Source of the DNA: Halomonas alkalicola
GTDB lineage: Bacteria; Pseudomonadota; Gammaproteobacteria; Pseudomonadales; Halomonadaceae
NCBI RefSeq assembly: GCF_030704205.1
Contig: NZ_CP131913.1
Span: forward strand, 1,922,001 to 1,986,000
Direction: 5' to 3'
DNA length: 64,000 bases
Of this stretch, positions 25,089 through 35,302 are shown piece after piece. The notes beneath the pieces were generated by a model that saw nothing but the letters and a program-made list of their open reading frames with translations, was not told where the DNA came from and searched no databases. Every line of letters starts with the position of its first letter. Position 1 is the first letter of the stretch. A program made the translations under genes and the position numbers.

Positions 25089-27398
25089 GTGAATCCCATG
25101 CGAGCCCTACCCCTGATGCTCGGCTGGCTGCTGATCGCCCTGCTGGCGCTCGCCGGGCCGGCGCAGGCCCAGCCCGCCGCACCGGACGGCCAACCCTCGG
25201 CCAATGCCGCCCTGGCCGACCTGCTCGAGAACGAGCAGAGCCGCCAGCAGCTGATCGACCAGCTGCGCGGCGCCGCCGATGCCGCGGCCGTCGAGCCGCC
25301 GCCGGAGCAGGCCCAGCTATCCCTCCCCCGCCAGCTGGCCGAGATCACCAGCCACGTGGCCAGCGATATCGGCAGCCAGTTCACGGCCATCGTCGGTGCC
25401 ATCGGCGGCATGTTCGACAGCGACCTGGAGAGCACCTTCGACGTGGAGGCCTTCACCAGCGCCGCCATCAACCTGGGCCTGGTGATTCTTGCCACCTTCG
25501 TGCTGTTCATGGCCTTCCGCCGCCTGGCCCGGCCCCTGTTCACCGGCGTCAGCCAGTGGTCACAGAGCGGCGAGGGGCTGACGCCGGTGCTACGCCTGGT
25601 GATCTGCGTGGCGCTGGCCGCGGTGGTCGATGTGCTGATCGTCGCCTTCGCCTACCTGGGCGGCAACCTGATCGCCACCTTCGCCATCGGCGAGACCGGC
25701 GAGCTCTCCACCCGCGCCTCGCTCTTCCTCAACGCCTTCCTGGTGATCGAACTGCTCAAGGCGGCGGTGCGCATGCTGTTCGCCTCTCGCTACGAGGGGC
25801 TTCGCCTGCTGCCGATCTCCGCGGAAGAGGCCTCCTACTGGAACCGCTGGATCGCCCGCCTGATCGGCCTGGTGGGCTACGGCCTGATGGTGGTGGTGCC
25901 CCTGGTCAACGCCTATGTCTCGCCGGCCGTGGGCCAGGGCCTGGGCACCCTGATCATGGTGGGGGCCTTCCTCTACGCGGTGATCGTGGTGCTCAAGAAC
26001 CGCCGGCGCCTGCGCGATGCCATCAACGCCAAGGCGGCGCAGACCACCATGACCGCCAGCCGCATCTCGCTGCAGCTCTTTGCGCGCACCTGGCACCTCT
26101 TCGCCCTGGCCTACTTCGTCATGGTGCTGACGGTGACCCTGACGCGCCCGGTGGACGCCCTGCCCTTCGTGCTCTTCGCCACCCTGAAGACCATCGCCGC
26201 CGTGGTGGTGGGCCTGCTGGTCTCCAGCTTCCTGACCCAGACCATCGGCCGGCGCATCCGGCTCTCCGATGACCTGCGTCTCAAGCTGCCGCTGCTGGAG
26301 CCGCGCCTCAACAGCTATGTGCCCAACGCCCTGCGGCTGATCCGCACCGTCATCGTGGTGCTGGTGATCATGCTGGTGCTGGACGCCTGGGGCGCCTTCG
26401 ACCTGGCCGCCTGGTACGCCTCCGAGGCGGGCAGCGGCCTGGTCGGCAAGCTGGTCAGCGTGGCGATGATCCTGGTGATCGCCATTGGCGCCTGGCTTGG
26501 CCTGGCCAGCCTGATCGAGCACAAGCTCAACCCCGAGACCGGCACCGGCGAGCCCGATGCCCGCGCCAAGACCCTGCTGACACTGTTCCGCAACGCCCTG
26601 GCCATCGCCCTGATCACCATGACGGCGATGATCGTGCTGGCCGAGATCGGCATCAATATCGGTCCGCTGATCGCCGGTGCCGGTGTGCTGGGCCTGGCCA
26701 TCGGCTTCGGCGCCCAGAAGCTGGTCCAGGACATCATCACCGGCATCTTCATCCAGGTGGAGAACGCCATGAACACCGGTGACGTGGTGACCGTGGGCGG
26801 CATCACCGGCACCGCCGAGCGCCTGAGCATCCGCTCGGTGGGCATCCGCGACGTCAACGGCACCTACCACATCGTGCCCTTCTCCAGCGTGGACACCGTC
26901 TCCAACTACATGCGCGAGTTCGGCTACCACGTGGGCGAGTACGGCATCGCCTACCGCGAGAGCATCGACGACGCCATCGTGGCGCTGCGCGAGGCCTTCG
27001 ACGAGCTGGCGGCCGGCGACGACCACAAGATGAACATCCTCGCCCCGCTGGAGGTGGCCGGCGTCACCGCCCTGGCGGACAGCTCGGTGAACATCCGCGT
27101 GCGCATCAAGACCACCCCGGGCAACCAGTGGGCCGTGGGGCGCGCCTACAACCGCCTGGTCAAGCTGCACTTCGACGGCAAGGGCATCGAGACCCCCTTC
27201 CCCCACACCACCCTCTACTTCGGCGTGGGCAAGGAGGGCGAGGCGCCTCCCGCCAACCTGCGCATCATGCAGCAGAACTACGACATCGACGGGCGCCCCG
27301 GCGGCCAGCCCCGCTCCGGCGAGAGCAGCCGCGCGGGCGAGGAGGACCCGCGCTCGAAGCCCAACCCCGAGTTCAAGGGGGACTTCGACGAGGACTGA
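25089..27398 (+). CDS. Large MscS-family mechanosensitive channel (YbiO-like)
   Basis: An osmotic safety valve of the inner membrane; about 769 aa. GTG 25089 is chosen because GGAGGT lies 6 nt upstream and a signal peptide follows at once (PLMLGWLLIALLALAGPAQA). After a periplasmic helical region (Gln/Glu/Ala-rich) there are about ten hydrophobic helices, then the MscS pore and beta domain: LIAGAGVLGLAIGFGAQKLV, GIFIQVENAMNTGDVVTVGG, and VGIRDVNGTYHIVPFSSVDT. The length resembles E. coli YbiO rather than short MscS. The acidic C-terminus is disordered. Fits a salt-tolerant organism. Confidence 0.9.
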   Translation: MNPMRALPLMLGWLLIALLALAGPAQAQPAAPDGQPSANAALADLLENEQSRQQLIDQLRGAADAAAVEPPPEQAQLSLPRQLAEITSHVASDIGSQFTAIVGAIGGMFDSDLESTFDVEAFTSAAINLGLVILATFVLFMAFRRLARPLFTGVSQWSQSGEGLTPVLRLVICVALAAVVDVLIVAFAYLGGNLIATFAIGETGELSTRASLFLNAFLVIELLKAAVRMLFASRYEGLRLLPISAEEASYWNRWIARLIGLVGYGLMVVVPLVNAYVSPAVGQGLGTLIMVGAFLYAVIVVLKNRRRLRDAINAKAAQTTMTASRISLQLFARTWHLFALAYFVMVLTVTLTRPVDALPFVLFATLKTIAAVVVGLLVSSFLTQTIGRRIRLSDDLRLKLPLLEPRLNSYVPNALRLIRTVIVVLVIMLVLDAWGAFDLAAWYASEAGSGLVGKLVSVAMILVIAIGAWLGLASLIEHKLNPETGTGEPDARAKTLLTLFRNALAIALITMTAMIVLAEIGINIGPLIAGAGVLGLAIGFGAQKLVQDIITGIFIQVENAMNTGDVVTVGGITGTAERLSIRSVGIRDVNGTYHIVPFSSVDTVSNYMREFGYHVGEYGIAYRESIDDAIVALREAFDELAAGDDHKMNILAPLEVAGVTALADSSVNIRVRIKTTPGNQWAVGRAYNRLVKLHFDGKGIETPFPHTTLYFGVGKEGEAPPANLRIMQQNYDIDGRPGGQPRSGESSRAGEEDPRSKPNPEFKGDFDED

Positions 27399-27425
27399 GC
27401 CGACGGCTCAGCACCCTCACAAGGC

Positions 27426-27460
27426 AAGGCGGGGCTGCCATCGGCAGCCCCGCCTTTGTT
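27426..27460 (+). terminator. Terminator after the mechanosensitive channel gene
   Basis: A 14-bp perfect stem (27426-27439 with 27443-27456), three-base loop, followed by TGTT. Confidence 0.75.
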
Positions 27461-27636
27461 CTGCTGCACGGCGTCGCCCCGGGCCTCGCCGCGGCCGTGT
27501 CCCGCGGGCGCATGCCGGCAACAACGAAGAAGCAGGAAGCAGAAGCAAGGAAGAAACAGGAAGCCGAAAGCAGGAAGGGGGCGCCGGATGGCGCCCCCTT
27601 CTCGGGTGGTGGCAGGGCGGCCGGGGCCGCCCGGCC

Positions 27637-28950
27637 TCAGGCCGGCTTCTTCTCGTCGGCCTTCTCTCCCGCAGGCTTGCCGCCCTTGCCCGCGGCGTCC
27701 TCGGGCTTGGCTTTCGAGGGCGTCTTTTCGGCCAGCACGTCCTTGTCCTCTCGGGGCTGGGGCAGCGAGGGCAGCGACTTGTCGAGCAGCTCCACGCTCT
27801 GGCGATAGTAGAGCTGGCTCTTGTTGTGCTCGCCCAGGTTGGCGTAGAGCCGCGCCAGCTCGGCACACACCACGCCGCTGGGGCGCTGGCGCTGGCTCGC
27901 CTCGAAGTACTCCTGGGCCTTGCCCCAGTAAGCGTTGCGCAGCGCCAGGCGACCCAGCGTCAGCAGCAGGTCCGGGTCGTTGGGCCGCTCCTGCAGCCAC
28001 TTCTCGGCGGTCACCAGCTGGCGCGCGGCATCCACGTCGAGCAGGCCGTAGCGCAGCACCAGGCGGCTGTCCCAGTGCTCCTTGAGGGAGTGGCGCAGCA
28101 GGCGCTCGGCGATGGGCTCCTGACGACCGCGCACCAGCGCCTCGGCGTAGAGCACGATCAGGTCGATGTTGCCGCGCAGGTGGTCGGGCATGTCGGCCCA
28201 CAGGCCGCGCACCTTCTCGATATCGCTACCCTCGCGGGCCTCGCGCACGATCAGCTCACGGTAGGCGCGCTGCTCGAGCTGGTCGCGCTCCTCCTTCGAG
28301 ATCAACTGCTGGGCGCCGAGGCGCGGCATCAGGCGGCGCAGGCCGTCCCAGTCGCTGACGCTGAGGTAGGCCTGCTTGAGCTGCTTGAGCACCTGGGGAT
28401 GGTTGGGCAGCTGGCGGTCCAGGCGGGTGAGGATCGCCAGGGCCTCCTCGTACTGCTGGCGGTCCAGCATCAGCTGGGCCTGCATCATGCCCACCGCGGT
28501 ATCGGCCCCCTCGGTGCTCAGGTGCGCCCGCTTGAGCAGGGTGTCGGCCTGGTCGAAGCGGCCCTGATAGTGGGCCGCCAGCGCCGCGGAGAGGTAGTTG
28601 ACCAGCGGGGTGCTGGAGTCGTCCGCCGCCTTGACCAGCGACTTCTCCGCTTTCTTCCAGCGCCCCTCGGCCAGGGCCACCAGGCCGCGCACGGTACGCT
28701 TCATGGCGTTGCGGTTGCGGGCGCGGCCGTTCCACGTCTTGAAGTTGGAGACCGGATGGAGCAGATGCCCCAGCAGGCGCAGGACGAAGTGCAGCACCAG
28801 GAAACCGGCCAGCAGGATGACCAGGCCGAACCAGAAGGAGGTCTGGAAGGAGGTGTCGCCGACCCGCACCAGCCAGTAGCCGGGCACCGCCATCATCAGC
28901 TGGCCGAAGAGCGCGCCGAGCGCCAGGCCCAGAACGACAAGTAGGATCAG
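27637..28950 (-). CDS. hemY: HemY-like protoheme IX biogenesis protein, probable CTG start
   Basis: A TPR membrane protein of the hemCDXY operon with a poorly defined role in heme synthesis. It has two N-terminal membrane helices (LILLVVLGLALGALFG and TSFWFGLVILLAGFLVLHFV), then TPR helices and a Lys/Ala-rich tail. The first ATG (28896) would remove the first helix. The frame is open back only to a TGA just upstream, and the only candidate is CTG 28950: CTGA overlaps the hemX stop exactly as ATGA overlaps usually do, with AGGAGA 4-5 nt before it. I therefore place the start at CTG (437 aa); this is inference. Confidence 0.85.
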   Translation of the reverse strand: MILLVVLGLALGALFGQLMMAVPGYWLVRVGDTSFQTSFWFGLVILLAGFLVLHFVLRLLGHLLHPVSNFKTWNGRARNRNAMKRTVRGLVALAEGRWKKAEKSLVKAADDSSTPLVNYLSAALAAHYQGRFDQADTLLKRAHLSTEGADTAVGMMQAQLMLDRQQYEEALAILTRLDRQLPNHPQVLKQLKQAYLSVSDWDGLRRLMPRLGAQQLISKEERDQLEQRAYRELIVREAREGSDIEKVRGLWADMPDHLRGNIDLIVLYAEALVRGRQEPIAERLLRHSLKEHWDSRLVLRYGLLDVDAARQLVTAEKWLQERPNDPDLLLTLGRLALRNAYWGKAQEYFEASQRQRPSGVVCAELARLYANLGEHNKSQLYYRQSVELLDKSLPSLPQPREDKDVLAEKTPSKAKPEDAAGKGGKPAGEKADEKKPA

Positions 28951-30416
28951 CTTTCTCCTGCGTCATCTCCCCGGCGCGACTCGAAGCGGCGCTCGATGAA
29001 GGTGGCCAGGGCCTGCTGGGAGCCGCTGATGTCCGGCAGCTCCGGGCGAATCGCAGCAGCCTTGAGCTCCCCCAGGCGCTCGACGACCGACTGCACGCCG
29101 GAGGCGGAGGTGTCGTAGTAGCCCTCGATCAGAGTCAGGGCCTTGTCGAGGCTCGCCTCGAAGAGCTCCTGCTCCTCCTTGAGCAGCGCCAGCTGGGACT
29201 GCTCGATCACCAGGCGCACGCTCTGGCGCAGGTAGGATTCCTGCTCGGGGGTGATCAGCGCCTCCAGGTCGGCGTCATGGTGGCGGATGGTGACCAGCTC
29301 CTTGAGCTCCTGGCCGAAGCGCGAGAGCTGCTGCTGCCAGGTACCGCTGGGCGCCTCCGTGATGCCGGAGCGCACGGTGACCTCCTCGATCTCCTGGGAG
29401 AGCGGCTGGCGGGCGATCTGCTGCTGCTGAGCGTTGAGAGCCAGCCACAGGCCGGTGCGGTCGACCCGCGGCACGGCCTCCAGGGCGGCCAGCTCGCTGG
29501 CGATCTCGCGGCGTACCGGCACCAGGGCGGGGTTATCCGCCTCGCGCAGGCGCTGGTCGGCGGTGCGCAGCAGGGCGGCTGAGCCCTCGACGTCGCGCTC
29601 GAGCTGCAGGCGCTGGTTGGCCAGGCGCAGCAGGTAGGCGGCCTCGGCGTGCAGCCAGTCGCGCTCGTCGGCCTCCTGCTCGCTGGAGAGCTCGTCGAGC
29701 ACCCGGTCTAGGGTCTGGTTGACCTCGCCGCGATAGTCGGCGAACTCGCCCTGCAGGCTGGCGATGGCGGCGTCCAGGGCGGCGTCGCGCTCGCGCTCGC
29801 CCTCGTCCAGGCGGCTCTCCAGGCCCGCCAGGTCGGCGGCGCTGGCGAACTGACCGGAGGCGGACTCCAGCTCGGCGATGCGCGCCTGCTGGGCCTCGAG
29901 CTTCTGCCACGCCTGCCAGCCGAACAGCACCACGGCGATAGCCAGCAGGATCACCAGCACGATGGCGGCGAGGCCCGCCTTGCCGCCCTTGCCGTCACCG
30001 CCGCCAGCCGGGCGAGCCGCGGCACCCGCACCGCTGCCGCCAGACACCGGCCGGGGCTCGGCGGGCTTGCCCTTGTCGGCAGCGCCGGCGGCCTTCTCGC
30101 CGCTGGCGGCCTGGGAGGCGGCCGGCTTGGCCGGCGGGGGCGTGCTGCCGGCCGCCGTGGCGTCCGACTTGCCTGAGGCCTGGGCCGGCGTGTCGCCCTT
30201 GCCGGCGGCGTTGCCCGCCGCCGGCTTCGGCTCGGGGCTCTCCGCCGGAGCCGGCTGAGCCGAATCCTGGGAGGCCGCGCTCTGGCTGGCCTTGTCGTAG
30301 CGCCGCGAACGTCGCCGGTTCTGGTGATTGCCCTTCCCGGCGTCGCCGCCCGAGGTCGCCGATTGCGCGCCGTCAGACGCCTTCTGTTCGTCCTGCTCGT
30401 GTGGTTGCTTGCTCAT
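28947..30416 (-). CDS. hemX: HemX-like protein (uroporphyrinogen-III C-methyltransferase-related, no methyltransferase domain)
   Basis: A 489-aa protein of the hemCDXY operon. The N-terminal about 150 residues are low-complexity (Ala/Pro/Lys/Gly), then one membrane helix (LAAIVLVILLAIAVVLFGWQ), a coiled coil (WQKLEAQQARIAELESA), and a conserved periplasmic domain with WLHAEAAYLLRLANQRLQLE. Despite the old name there is no SAM-dependent methyltransferase domain. ATG 30416 follows the hemD stop by 7 nt; an upstream ATG at 30455 is inside hemD. Its role is unclear; it is syntenic with hemD and hemY. Confidence 0.88.
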   Translation of the reverse strand: MSKQPHEQDEQKASDGAQSATSGGDAGKGNHQNRRRSRRYDKASQSAASQDSAQPAPAESPEPKPAAGNAAGKGDTPAQASGKSDATAAGSTPPPAKPAASQAASGEKAAGAADKGKPAEPRPVSGGSGAGAAARPAGGGDGKGGKAGLAAIVLVILLAIAVVLFGWQAWQKLEAQQARIAELESASGQFASAADLAGLESRLDEGERERDAALDAAIASLQGEFADYRGEVNQTLDRVLDELSSEQEADERDWLHAEAAYLLRLANQRLQLERDVEGSAALLRTADQRLREADNPALVPVRREIASELAALEAVPRVDRTGLWLALNAQQQQIARQPLSQEIEEVTVRSGITEAPSGTWQQQLSRFGQELKELVTIRHHDADLEALITPEQESYLRQSVRLVIEQSQLALLKEEQELFEASLDKALTLIEGYYDTSASGVQSVVERLGELKAAAIRPELPDISGSQQALATFIERRFESRRGDDAGES

Positions 30417-30423
30417 CTTGTCG

Positions 30424-31224
30424 CTAGCCCTTTTCGAGATCGTCTTGATCGACATCGGCTTCCTGCGAGTGACAGGCGGCGGCCAAGGCCGTCGTCAGCG
30501 CGGTCGGCGTGGCGCCGGACGCCACGACAGGGGCACGAAACCCCAGCTTGCCGGCCAGTGTAGCCAACCGGGCGCTGGAAACGATTAGCGGTTGGTTCAA
30601 GGCGGCACCTGTGCACCATCTTGCCAGATGTTCGAGGATTTCTCCGCTGCTGACCACCAGGGCGCGAAAGTCGCCCCGGGCCAGGCGGCGCTGCATGTCG
30701 GGAGAGGGGGAGAGTGGGGTGCGGCGATAGACCGCCAGGCGGGTCAGGCGGGCGCCGCGCGCGGCGAGGGTCTCGGCCTCGGCCAGCAGGGTGCGCCCGC
30801 CCTCGCCGGCCACCAGCAGGATCTTCTCGCCGTCGAGGCGCTGCAGGGAGCCCAGCTGCAGCAGCGCCTCGCTGGTGTCCTCGCCGGCCGCGGCAGGCGG
30901 CACATGCACCCGCACGCCGAGCGTCTGGTGCAGGGCGGCGGCGGTGGCCGCCCCCACGGCGTAGTAGTCGATGCCCACGGGCAGCTGCGGCCAGTAGCGG
31001 TCCAGCGCCTCGGCCAGACACTCGGCGGCGAAGGGGCTCACCACCACCACCCGCCGGAACTGGTCGAAGTCGAGCCAGGCGGCGCGCTGCTCCGGCGTCT
31101 CGGGCAGCGCCTCCAAGCGCAGCGCTTCGAGGCGGGCCACCGGCAGGCCGCGGGCCTCGATGGCCGCGGCCAGCACGTCGCCCCGCTCGCCGGGGCGTGT
31201 GATCACGACCGGCTGGGCCCCCAT
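30424..31224 (-). CDS. hemD: HemD, uroporphyrinogen-III synthase
   Basis: Cyclises hydroxymethylbilane to uroporphyrinogen III; 266 aa, the usual size. Family features are weakly conserved, as usual: VVITRPGERGDVLAAAIEAR at the start, VVVVSPFAAECLAEAL, YYAVGAATAAALHQ, ILLVAGEGGRTLLAE and a C-terminal PLIVSSARLATLA. ATG 31224 overlaps the hemC stop as ATGA, so translation is coupled. Confidence 0.92.
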   Translation of the reverse strand: MGAQPVVITRPGERGDVLAAAIEARGLPVARLEALRLEALPETPEQRAAWLDFDQFRRVVVVSPFAAECLAEALDRYWPQLPVGIDYYAVGAATAAALHQTLGVRVHVPPAAAGEDTSEALLQLGSLQRLDGEKILLVAGEGGRTLLAEAETLAARGARLTRLAVYRRTPLSPSPDMQRRLARGDFRALVVSSGEILEHLARWCTGAALNQPLIVSSARLATLAGKLGFRAPVVASGATPTALTTALAAACHSQEADVDQDDLEKG

Positions 31225-32165
31225 CAGCCGGCGCCGTAGACCTCGGCGAGGATCTCGCCGGCGCCCATCTCGAGCAGCTCCTCGGCGACGCGGATGCCCA
31301 GCGCCTCCGGCTCGTGGATGGAGCCACGCCCCTCGGCGAGCAGCACCCGGCTGCCGTCCGGGGTGCCCACCAGGGCGCGCAGCCACAGGGTCTGGCCGTC
31401 ATTCTCGAACACCGCATGGCCGCCGATGGGGACCTGGCAGCCGCCCTCCAGCCGGGTGTTCATGGCGCGCTCGGCGCGCACCCGGGTGGCGGTGTCGGGG
31501 TCGTCCAGAGGCGCCAGCAGACCGATCAGCTCGGGGTCGTGGAGGCGGCACTCGATGCCCAGCGCCCCCTGGCCGCAGGCCGGCAGGCACACCTCGGGGG
31601 GCAGCTCCATGGCGATGCGGTCGTCGAGGCCCAGGCGACGCAGCCCGGAGGTGGCCAGGATGATGGCGTCGAACTCGCCGGCGTCGAGCTTGGCCAGGCG
31701 GGTCTGGACGTTGCCGCGCAGGGAGAGGATCTCGAAGTCCGGGCGCGCCTCCTGCATCTGCAGGCCGCGGCGCAGGCTGGAGGTGCCGATGCGCGCCCCT
31801 TCGGGCAGCTCGTCGAGGCTCCGGTAGTGGTTGGAGACGAAGGCGTCGGTGGCCTCGGCGCCGGCGAAGATCACCGAGAGGCCGAGCCCCTCGGGGAAGT
31901 GCATCGGCACGTCCTTCATGGAGTGCACGGCGATGTCGGCGCGGCCGTCGAGCATCGCCTCCTCCAGCTCCTTCACGAACAGCCCCTTGCCCCCCACCTT
32001 GGCCAGCGGCGTATCGAGGATCTTGTCGCCGCGGGTGGACATGGCCACCAGCTCCACCTCGAGGCCAGGGTGGAGCTCCATGAGGCGGTCGCGGACATGT
32101 TCGGCCTGCCACAGGGCCAGTTGACTCTTGCGGGTGGCAATACGCAGCTTGGTGATGGCTTGCAC
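31224..32165 (-). CDS. hemC: HemC, porphobilinogen deaminase (hydroxymethylbilane synthase)
   Basis: Polymerises four porphobilinogens on a dipyrromethane cofactor; 313 aa. Start at GTG 32165 with GGGAGA upstream gives [20 protein letters not shown]. Motifs: [49 protein letters not shown], and the cofactor cysteine in [11 protein letters not shown] (about residue 243). First gene of hemC-D-X-Y, divergent from argH across 256 bp, an arrangement shared with pseudomonads. No clear promoter found. Confidence 0.97.
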   Translation of the reverse strand: MQAITKLRIATRKSQLALWQAEHVRDRLMELHPGLEVELVAMSTRGDKILDTPLAKVGGKGLFVKELEEAMLDGRADIAVHSMKDVPMHFPEGLGLSVIFAGAEATDAFVSNHYRSLDELPEGARIGTSSLRRGLQMQEARPDFEILSLRGNVQTRLAKLDAGEFDAIILATSGLRRLGLDDRIAMELPPEVCLPACGQGALGIECRLHDPELIGLLAPLDDPDTATRVRAERAMNTRLEGGCQVPIGGHAVFENDGQTLWLRALVGTPDGSRVLLAEGRGSIHEPEALGIRVAEELLEMGAGEILAEVYGAG

Positions 32166-32421
32166 GAAGTTCTCCCTGTACCGGTTCCCCTGCCGGCGTC
32201 CAGCGTCGCCGGCGCCCGGTGGTATTGGCATTCTCTAGAGCATATCGGCTGTCATCATAAAGCACCCGGCAGGGCAGGAGAAATCGACGCCCCGGGCGCC
32301 CCCTCGCCACGCCGACGGACTCTGGTACACTGCCCGGCATGTCCAGCCAGCGCCGCCGCGGCGGCGCCGGGGCCCTGTGGCCCCGCTTCACCGCAACCCG
32401 TTACGCAGGATGCCCAGTCCG

Positions 32422-33855
32422 ATGAGCGCAGATTCCACCACCGCCGGCACCAACCAGTCCGGGGGCGGCCGCTTCAACGAGCCCACCGACGCCTTCGTGG
32501 CCCGCTTCACCGCCTCGGTCGACTTCGACCAGCGCCTGGCCTTCCACGACATCCAGGGCTCCATCGCCCATGCCACCATGCTGGCACGGGTCGGGGTGCT
32601 CAGCGAGGCCGAGCGCGACGCCATCGTTCAGGGCTTGACCGAGATCGCCGGCGAGATCGAGCGCGGCGAGTTCCAGTGGTCGGTGGCGCTGGAAGACGTG
32701 CACATGAACATCGAGGCGCGCCTCACCGACAAGATCGGCATCACCGGCAAGAAACTGCATGCATACCGCCGCTCCCGCAACGACCAGGTGGCCACCGACA
32801 TCCGCCTCTTCCTGCGCGACGAGATCGACCGGGTGGCCGCCGAGCTCGCCCGCCTGCGCCGCGGCCTGATCGAGCTGGCCGACCGCGAGGCCGACACCAT
32901 CATGCCCGGCTTCACCCACCTGCAGACGGCCCAGCCGGTCACCTTCGGCCACCACCTGCTGGCCTGGCACGAGATGCTGGCCCGCGACCACGAGCGGCTG
33001 CTCGACTGCCGCCGCCGGCTCAACGTGATGCCGCTGGGCGCCGCCGCCCTGGCCGGCACCACCTACCCCATCGACCGCCACGTCACCGCCGAGCTGCTGG
33101 GCTTCGCGCGCCCCGCCGAGAACAGCCTGGACGCGGTGAGCGATCGCGACTTCGCCATCGAGTTCACCGCCTTCGCCAGCCTGCTGCTGATGCACCTGTC
33201 GCGGATGAGCGAGGAGCTGGTGCTGTGGACCAGCGCCCAGTTCGACTTCATCGACCTCCCCGACCGCTTCTGCACCGGCTCCTCGATCATGCCGCAGAAG
33301 AAGAACCCCGACGTGCCGGAGCTGGTGCGCGGCAAGACCGGCCGAGTCTACGGCCACCTGATGGGCCTGCTGACCCTGATGAAGTCCCAGCCGCTGGCCT
33401 ACAACAAGGACAACCAGGAGGACAAGGAGCCGCTGTTCGACGCCGTGGACACCGTCAAGGACTGCCTAAAGGCGTTCGCCGACATGGTGCCGGCCATCGA
33501 GCCGAAGAAACCGCAGATGGCCGAGGCGGCCCGCCGCGGCTTCTCCACCGCCACCGACCTGGCCGACTATCTGGTGCGCCGTGGCGTGGCCTTCCGTGAC
33601 GCCCACGAGATCGTCGGCCTCTCGGTGGCCTATGGCATCCGCGAGAGCAAGGATCTCTCCGAGATGAGCCTCGAGGAGCTCCAGCAGTTCTCCGACGTCA
33701 TCGAAGGCGACGTCTTCGAGGTGCTGACCCTGGAGGGCTCGGTGGCCGCCCGCAACCATATCGGCGGCACCGCCCCGGATCAGGTGCGCGCCGCCGCCCA
33801 GCGCGCCCGCGACGCCCTGGCCGCGATGGAGAGCGCCCCGGAGGCCGGCGCCTGA
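32422..33855 (+). CDS. argH: ArgH, argininosuccinate lyase
   Basis: Last step of arginine synthesis: argininosuccinate to arginine and fumarate; 477 aa from ATG 32422 ([15 protein letters not shown]). The family signature [20 protein letters not shown] is present with the catalytic serine. Other motifs: [30 protein letters not shown], and [23 protein letters not shown] 32410 is an alternative. The stop overlaps the start of the small lipoprotein gene lptM. Confidence 0.96.
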   Translation: MSADSTTAGTNQSGGGRFNEPTDAFVARFTASVDFDQRLAFHDIQGSIAHATMLARVGVLSEAERDAIVQGLTEIAGEIERGEFQWSVALEDVHMNIEARLTDKIGITGKKLHAYRRSRNDQVATDIRLFLRDEIDRVAAELARLRRGLIELADREADTIMPGFTHLQTAQPVTFGHHLLAWHEMLARDHERLLDCRRRLNVMPLGAAALAGTTYPIDRHVTAELLGFARPAENSLDAVSDRDFAIEFTAFASLLLMHLSRMSEELVLWTSAQFDFIDLPDRFCTGSSIMPQKKNPDVPELVRGKTGRVYGHLMGLLTLMKSQPLAYNKDNQEDKEPLFDAVDTVKDCLKAFADMVPAIEPKKPQMAEAARRGFSTATDLADYLVRRGVAFRDAHEIVGLSVAYGIRESKDLSEMSLEELQQFSDVIEGDVFEVLTLEGSVAARNHIGGTAPDQVRAAAQRARDALAAMESAPEAGA

Positions 33856-34019
33856 TGCGCCGCCTGGCACTCGCCGCCCTGCCCCTGGCGCTGGTCATGG
33901 CGCTGGGCCTGGCCGGCTGCGGCCAGAAGGGCCCCCTCTACCTGCCCGATGACGAGCAGGCGGCCGAGCAGTACGGCCCCCGCGACGCCGCCACCGCCCC
34001 CGACGACAGCGAGACCTAG
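33855..34019 (+). CDS. lptM: LptM (YifL/LppL) small lipoprotein
   Basis: A 54-aa lipoprotein: signal [18 protein letters not shown], lipobox LAGC, then the family signature CGQKGPLYLPDD and an acidic tail. LptM helps the LPS translocon LptDE mature by promoting LptD disulfide formation in E. coli. TGATG couples it to argH, and it ends 2 nt before lysA; the lptM-lysA-dapF order is typical for pseudomonads and halomonads. Too short for many gene finders but strongly supported. Confidence 0.9.
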   Translation: MRRLALAALPLALVMALGLAGCGQKGPLYLPDDEQAAEQYGPRDAATAPDDSET

Positions 34020-34021
34020 GC

Positions 34022-35302
34022 ATGGATCATTTCGAGTACCGCGACGGCGTGCTCTACGGCGAGGAGGTCCCCCTGACCCGCATCGCCGAGCAGTTCGGCA
34101 CGCCCTGCTACGTCTACTCCAAGGCCACCCTGGCCCGGCACTTCCGCGCCTATACCGAGGCGCTGGGCGGCCATCCCCACCTGATCTGCTATGCGGTGAA
34201 GGCCAACTCCAACCTCGCCGTGCTGGGCCTGCTGGCCCGCCTGGGCGCCGGCTTCGACATCGTCTCCGTAGGCGAACTGGAACGGGTACTGGCCGCCGGC
34301 GGCGACCCCGCCAAGGTGGTCTTCTCCGGTGTCGCCAAGCAGGAGGCCGAGATGGCCCGGGCGCTGGAGGTGGGCATCAAGTGCTTCAACGTGGAGTCGC
34401 GCCCCGAACTCGAGCGCCTCAATGAGGTGGCCGGCCGGCTCGGCAAGGTGGCCCCGGTGTCGCTGCGGGTCAACCCGGACGTGGATGCCGGCACCCACCC
34501 CTACATCTCCACCGGGCTCAAGGACAACAAGTTCGGCATCCCGGTGGACGAGGCGCTGGCGGTCTACGAGCTGGCCGCGAGCCTGCCCCATGTGAAGGTG
34601 ATCGGCCTGGACTGCCATATCGGCTCCCAGCTCACCGAGCTCGCGCCCTTCCTGGACGCCCTGGACCGCCTGCTGGTGCTGCTCGAGCGCCTGCGCGAGC
34701 GGGGCATCGAGGTGGAGCACCTGGATCTCGGCGGCGGCCTCGGCGTGCCCTATCGCGACGAGCACCCGCCGGCGCCCTTCGACTACGCCTCGGCCCTGCT
34801 GGAGCGCCTCTCCCGCTGGGCGGGCAGCGAGCGATTGACCCTGCTCTTCGAGCCGGGCCGCTCGATCGCCGCCAACGCCGGCGTGCTGCTGACCCGGGTG
34901 GAGTTCCTCAAGCCCGGCGAGACCCGGAACTTCGCCATCGTCGATGCCGGCATGAACGACCTGATCCGCCCCGCCCTCTATCAGGCCTGGCAGGCGATCC
35001 TGCCGGTGGATACCCGCCGCGCCCGGGAGAGCGCCACCTACGACGTGGTGGGCCCGGTGTGCGAGACCGGCGACTTCCTGGGCAAGGAGCGGGAGCTTGC
35101 CATCGCCCCGGGCGACCTGCTGGCGGTGCGCTCCGCCGGCGCCTACGGCTTCGTGATGGCCTCCAACTACAACAGCCGCCCGCGCCCCGCCGAGGTGATG
35201 GTGGACGGCGAGTCCGCCCACCTGGTGCGCCGCCGCGAGCGCCTCGAGGAGCTGTGGGCCGGCGAGGCGCTGCTGCCCGACGACGAGGAGGGCGCGCGCT
35301 GA
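34022..35302 (+). CDS. lysA: LysA, diaminopimelate decarboxylase
   Basis: PLP-dependent last step of lysine synthesis; 426 aa. The PLP lysine is K60 in CYAVKANSN; other motifs are [61 protein letters not shown], and the active-site cysteine in [11 protein letters not shown]. It lies 2 nt after lptM and overlaps dapF by a TGATG junction. Confidence 0.98.
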   Translation: MDHFEYRDGVLYGEEVPLTRIAEQFGTPCYVYSKATLARHFRAYTEALGGHPHLICYAVKANSNLAVLGLLARLGAGFDIVSVGELERVLAAGGDPAKVVFSGVAKQEAEMARALEVGIKCFNVESRPELERLNEVAGRLGKVAPVSLRVNPDVDAGTHPYISTGLKDNKFGIPVDEALAVYELAASLPHVKVIGLDCHIGSQLTELAPFLDALDRLLVLLERLRERGIEVEHLDLGGGLGVPYRDEHPPAPFDYASALLERLSRWAGSERLTLLFEPGRSIAANAGVLLTRVEFLKPGETRNFAIVDAGMNDLIRPALYQAWQAILPVDTRRARESATYDVVGPVCETGDFLGKERELAIAPGDLLAVRSAGAYGFVMASNYNSRPRPAEVMVDGESAHLVRRRERLEELWAGEALLPDDEEGAR

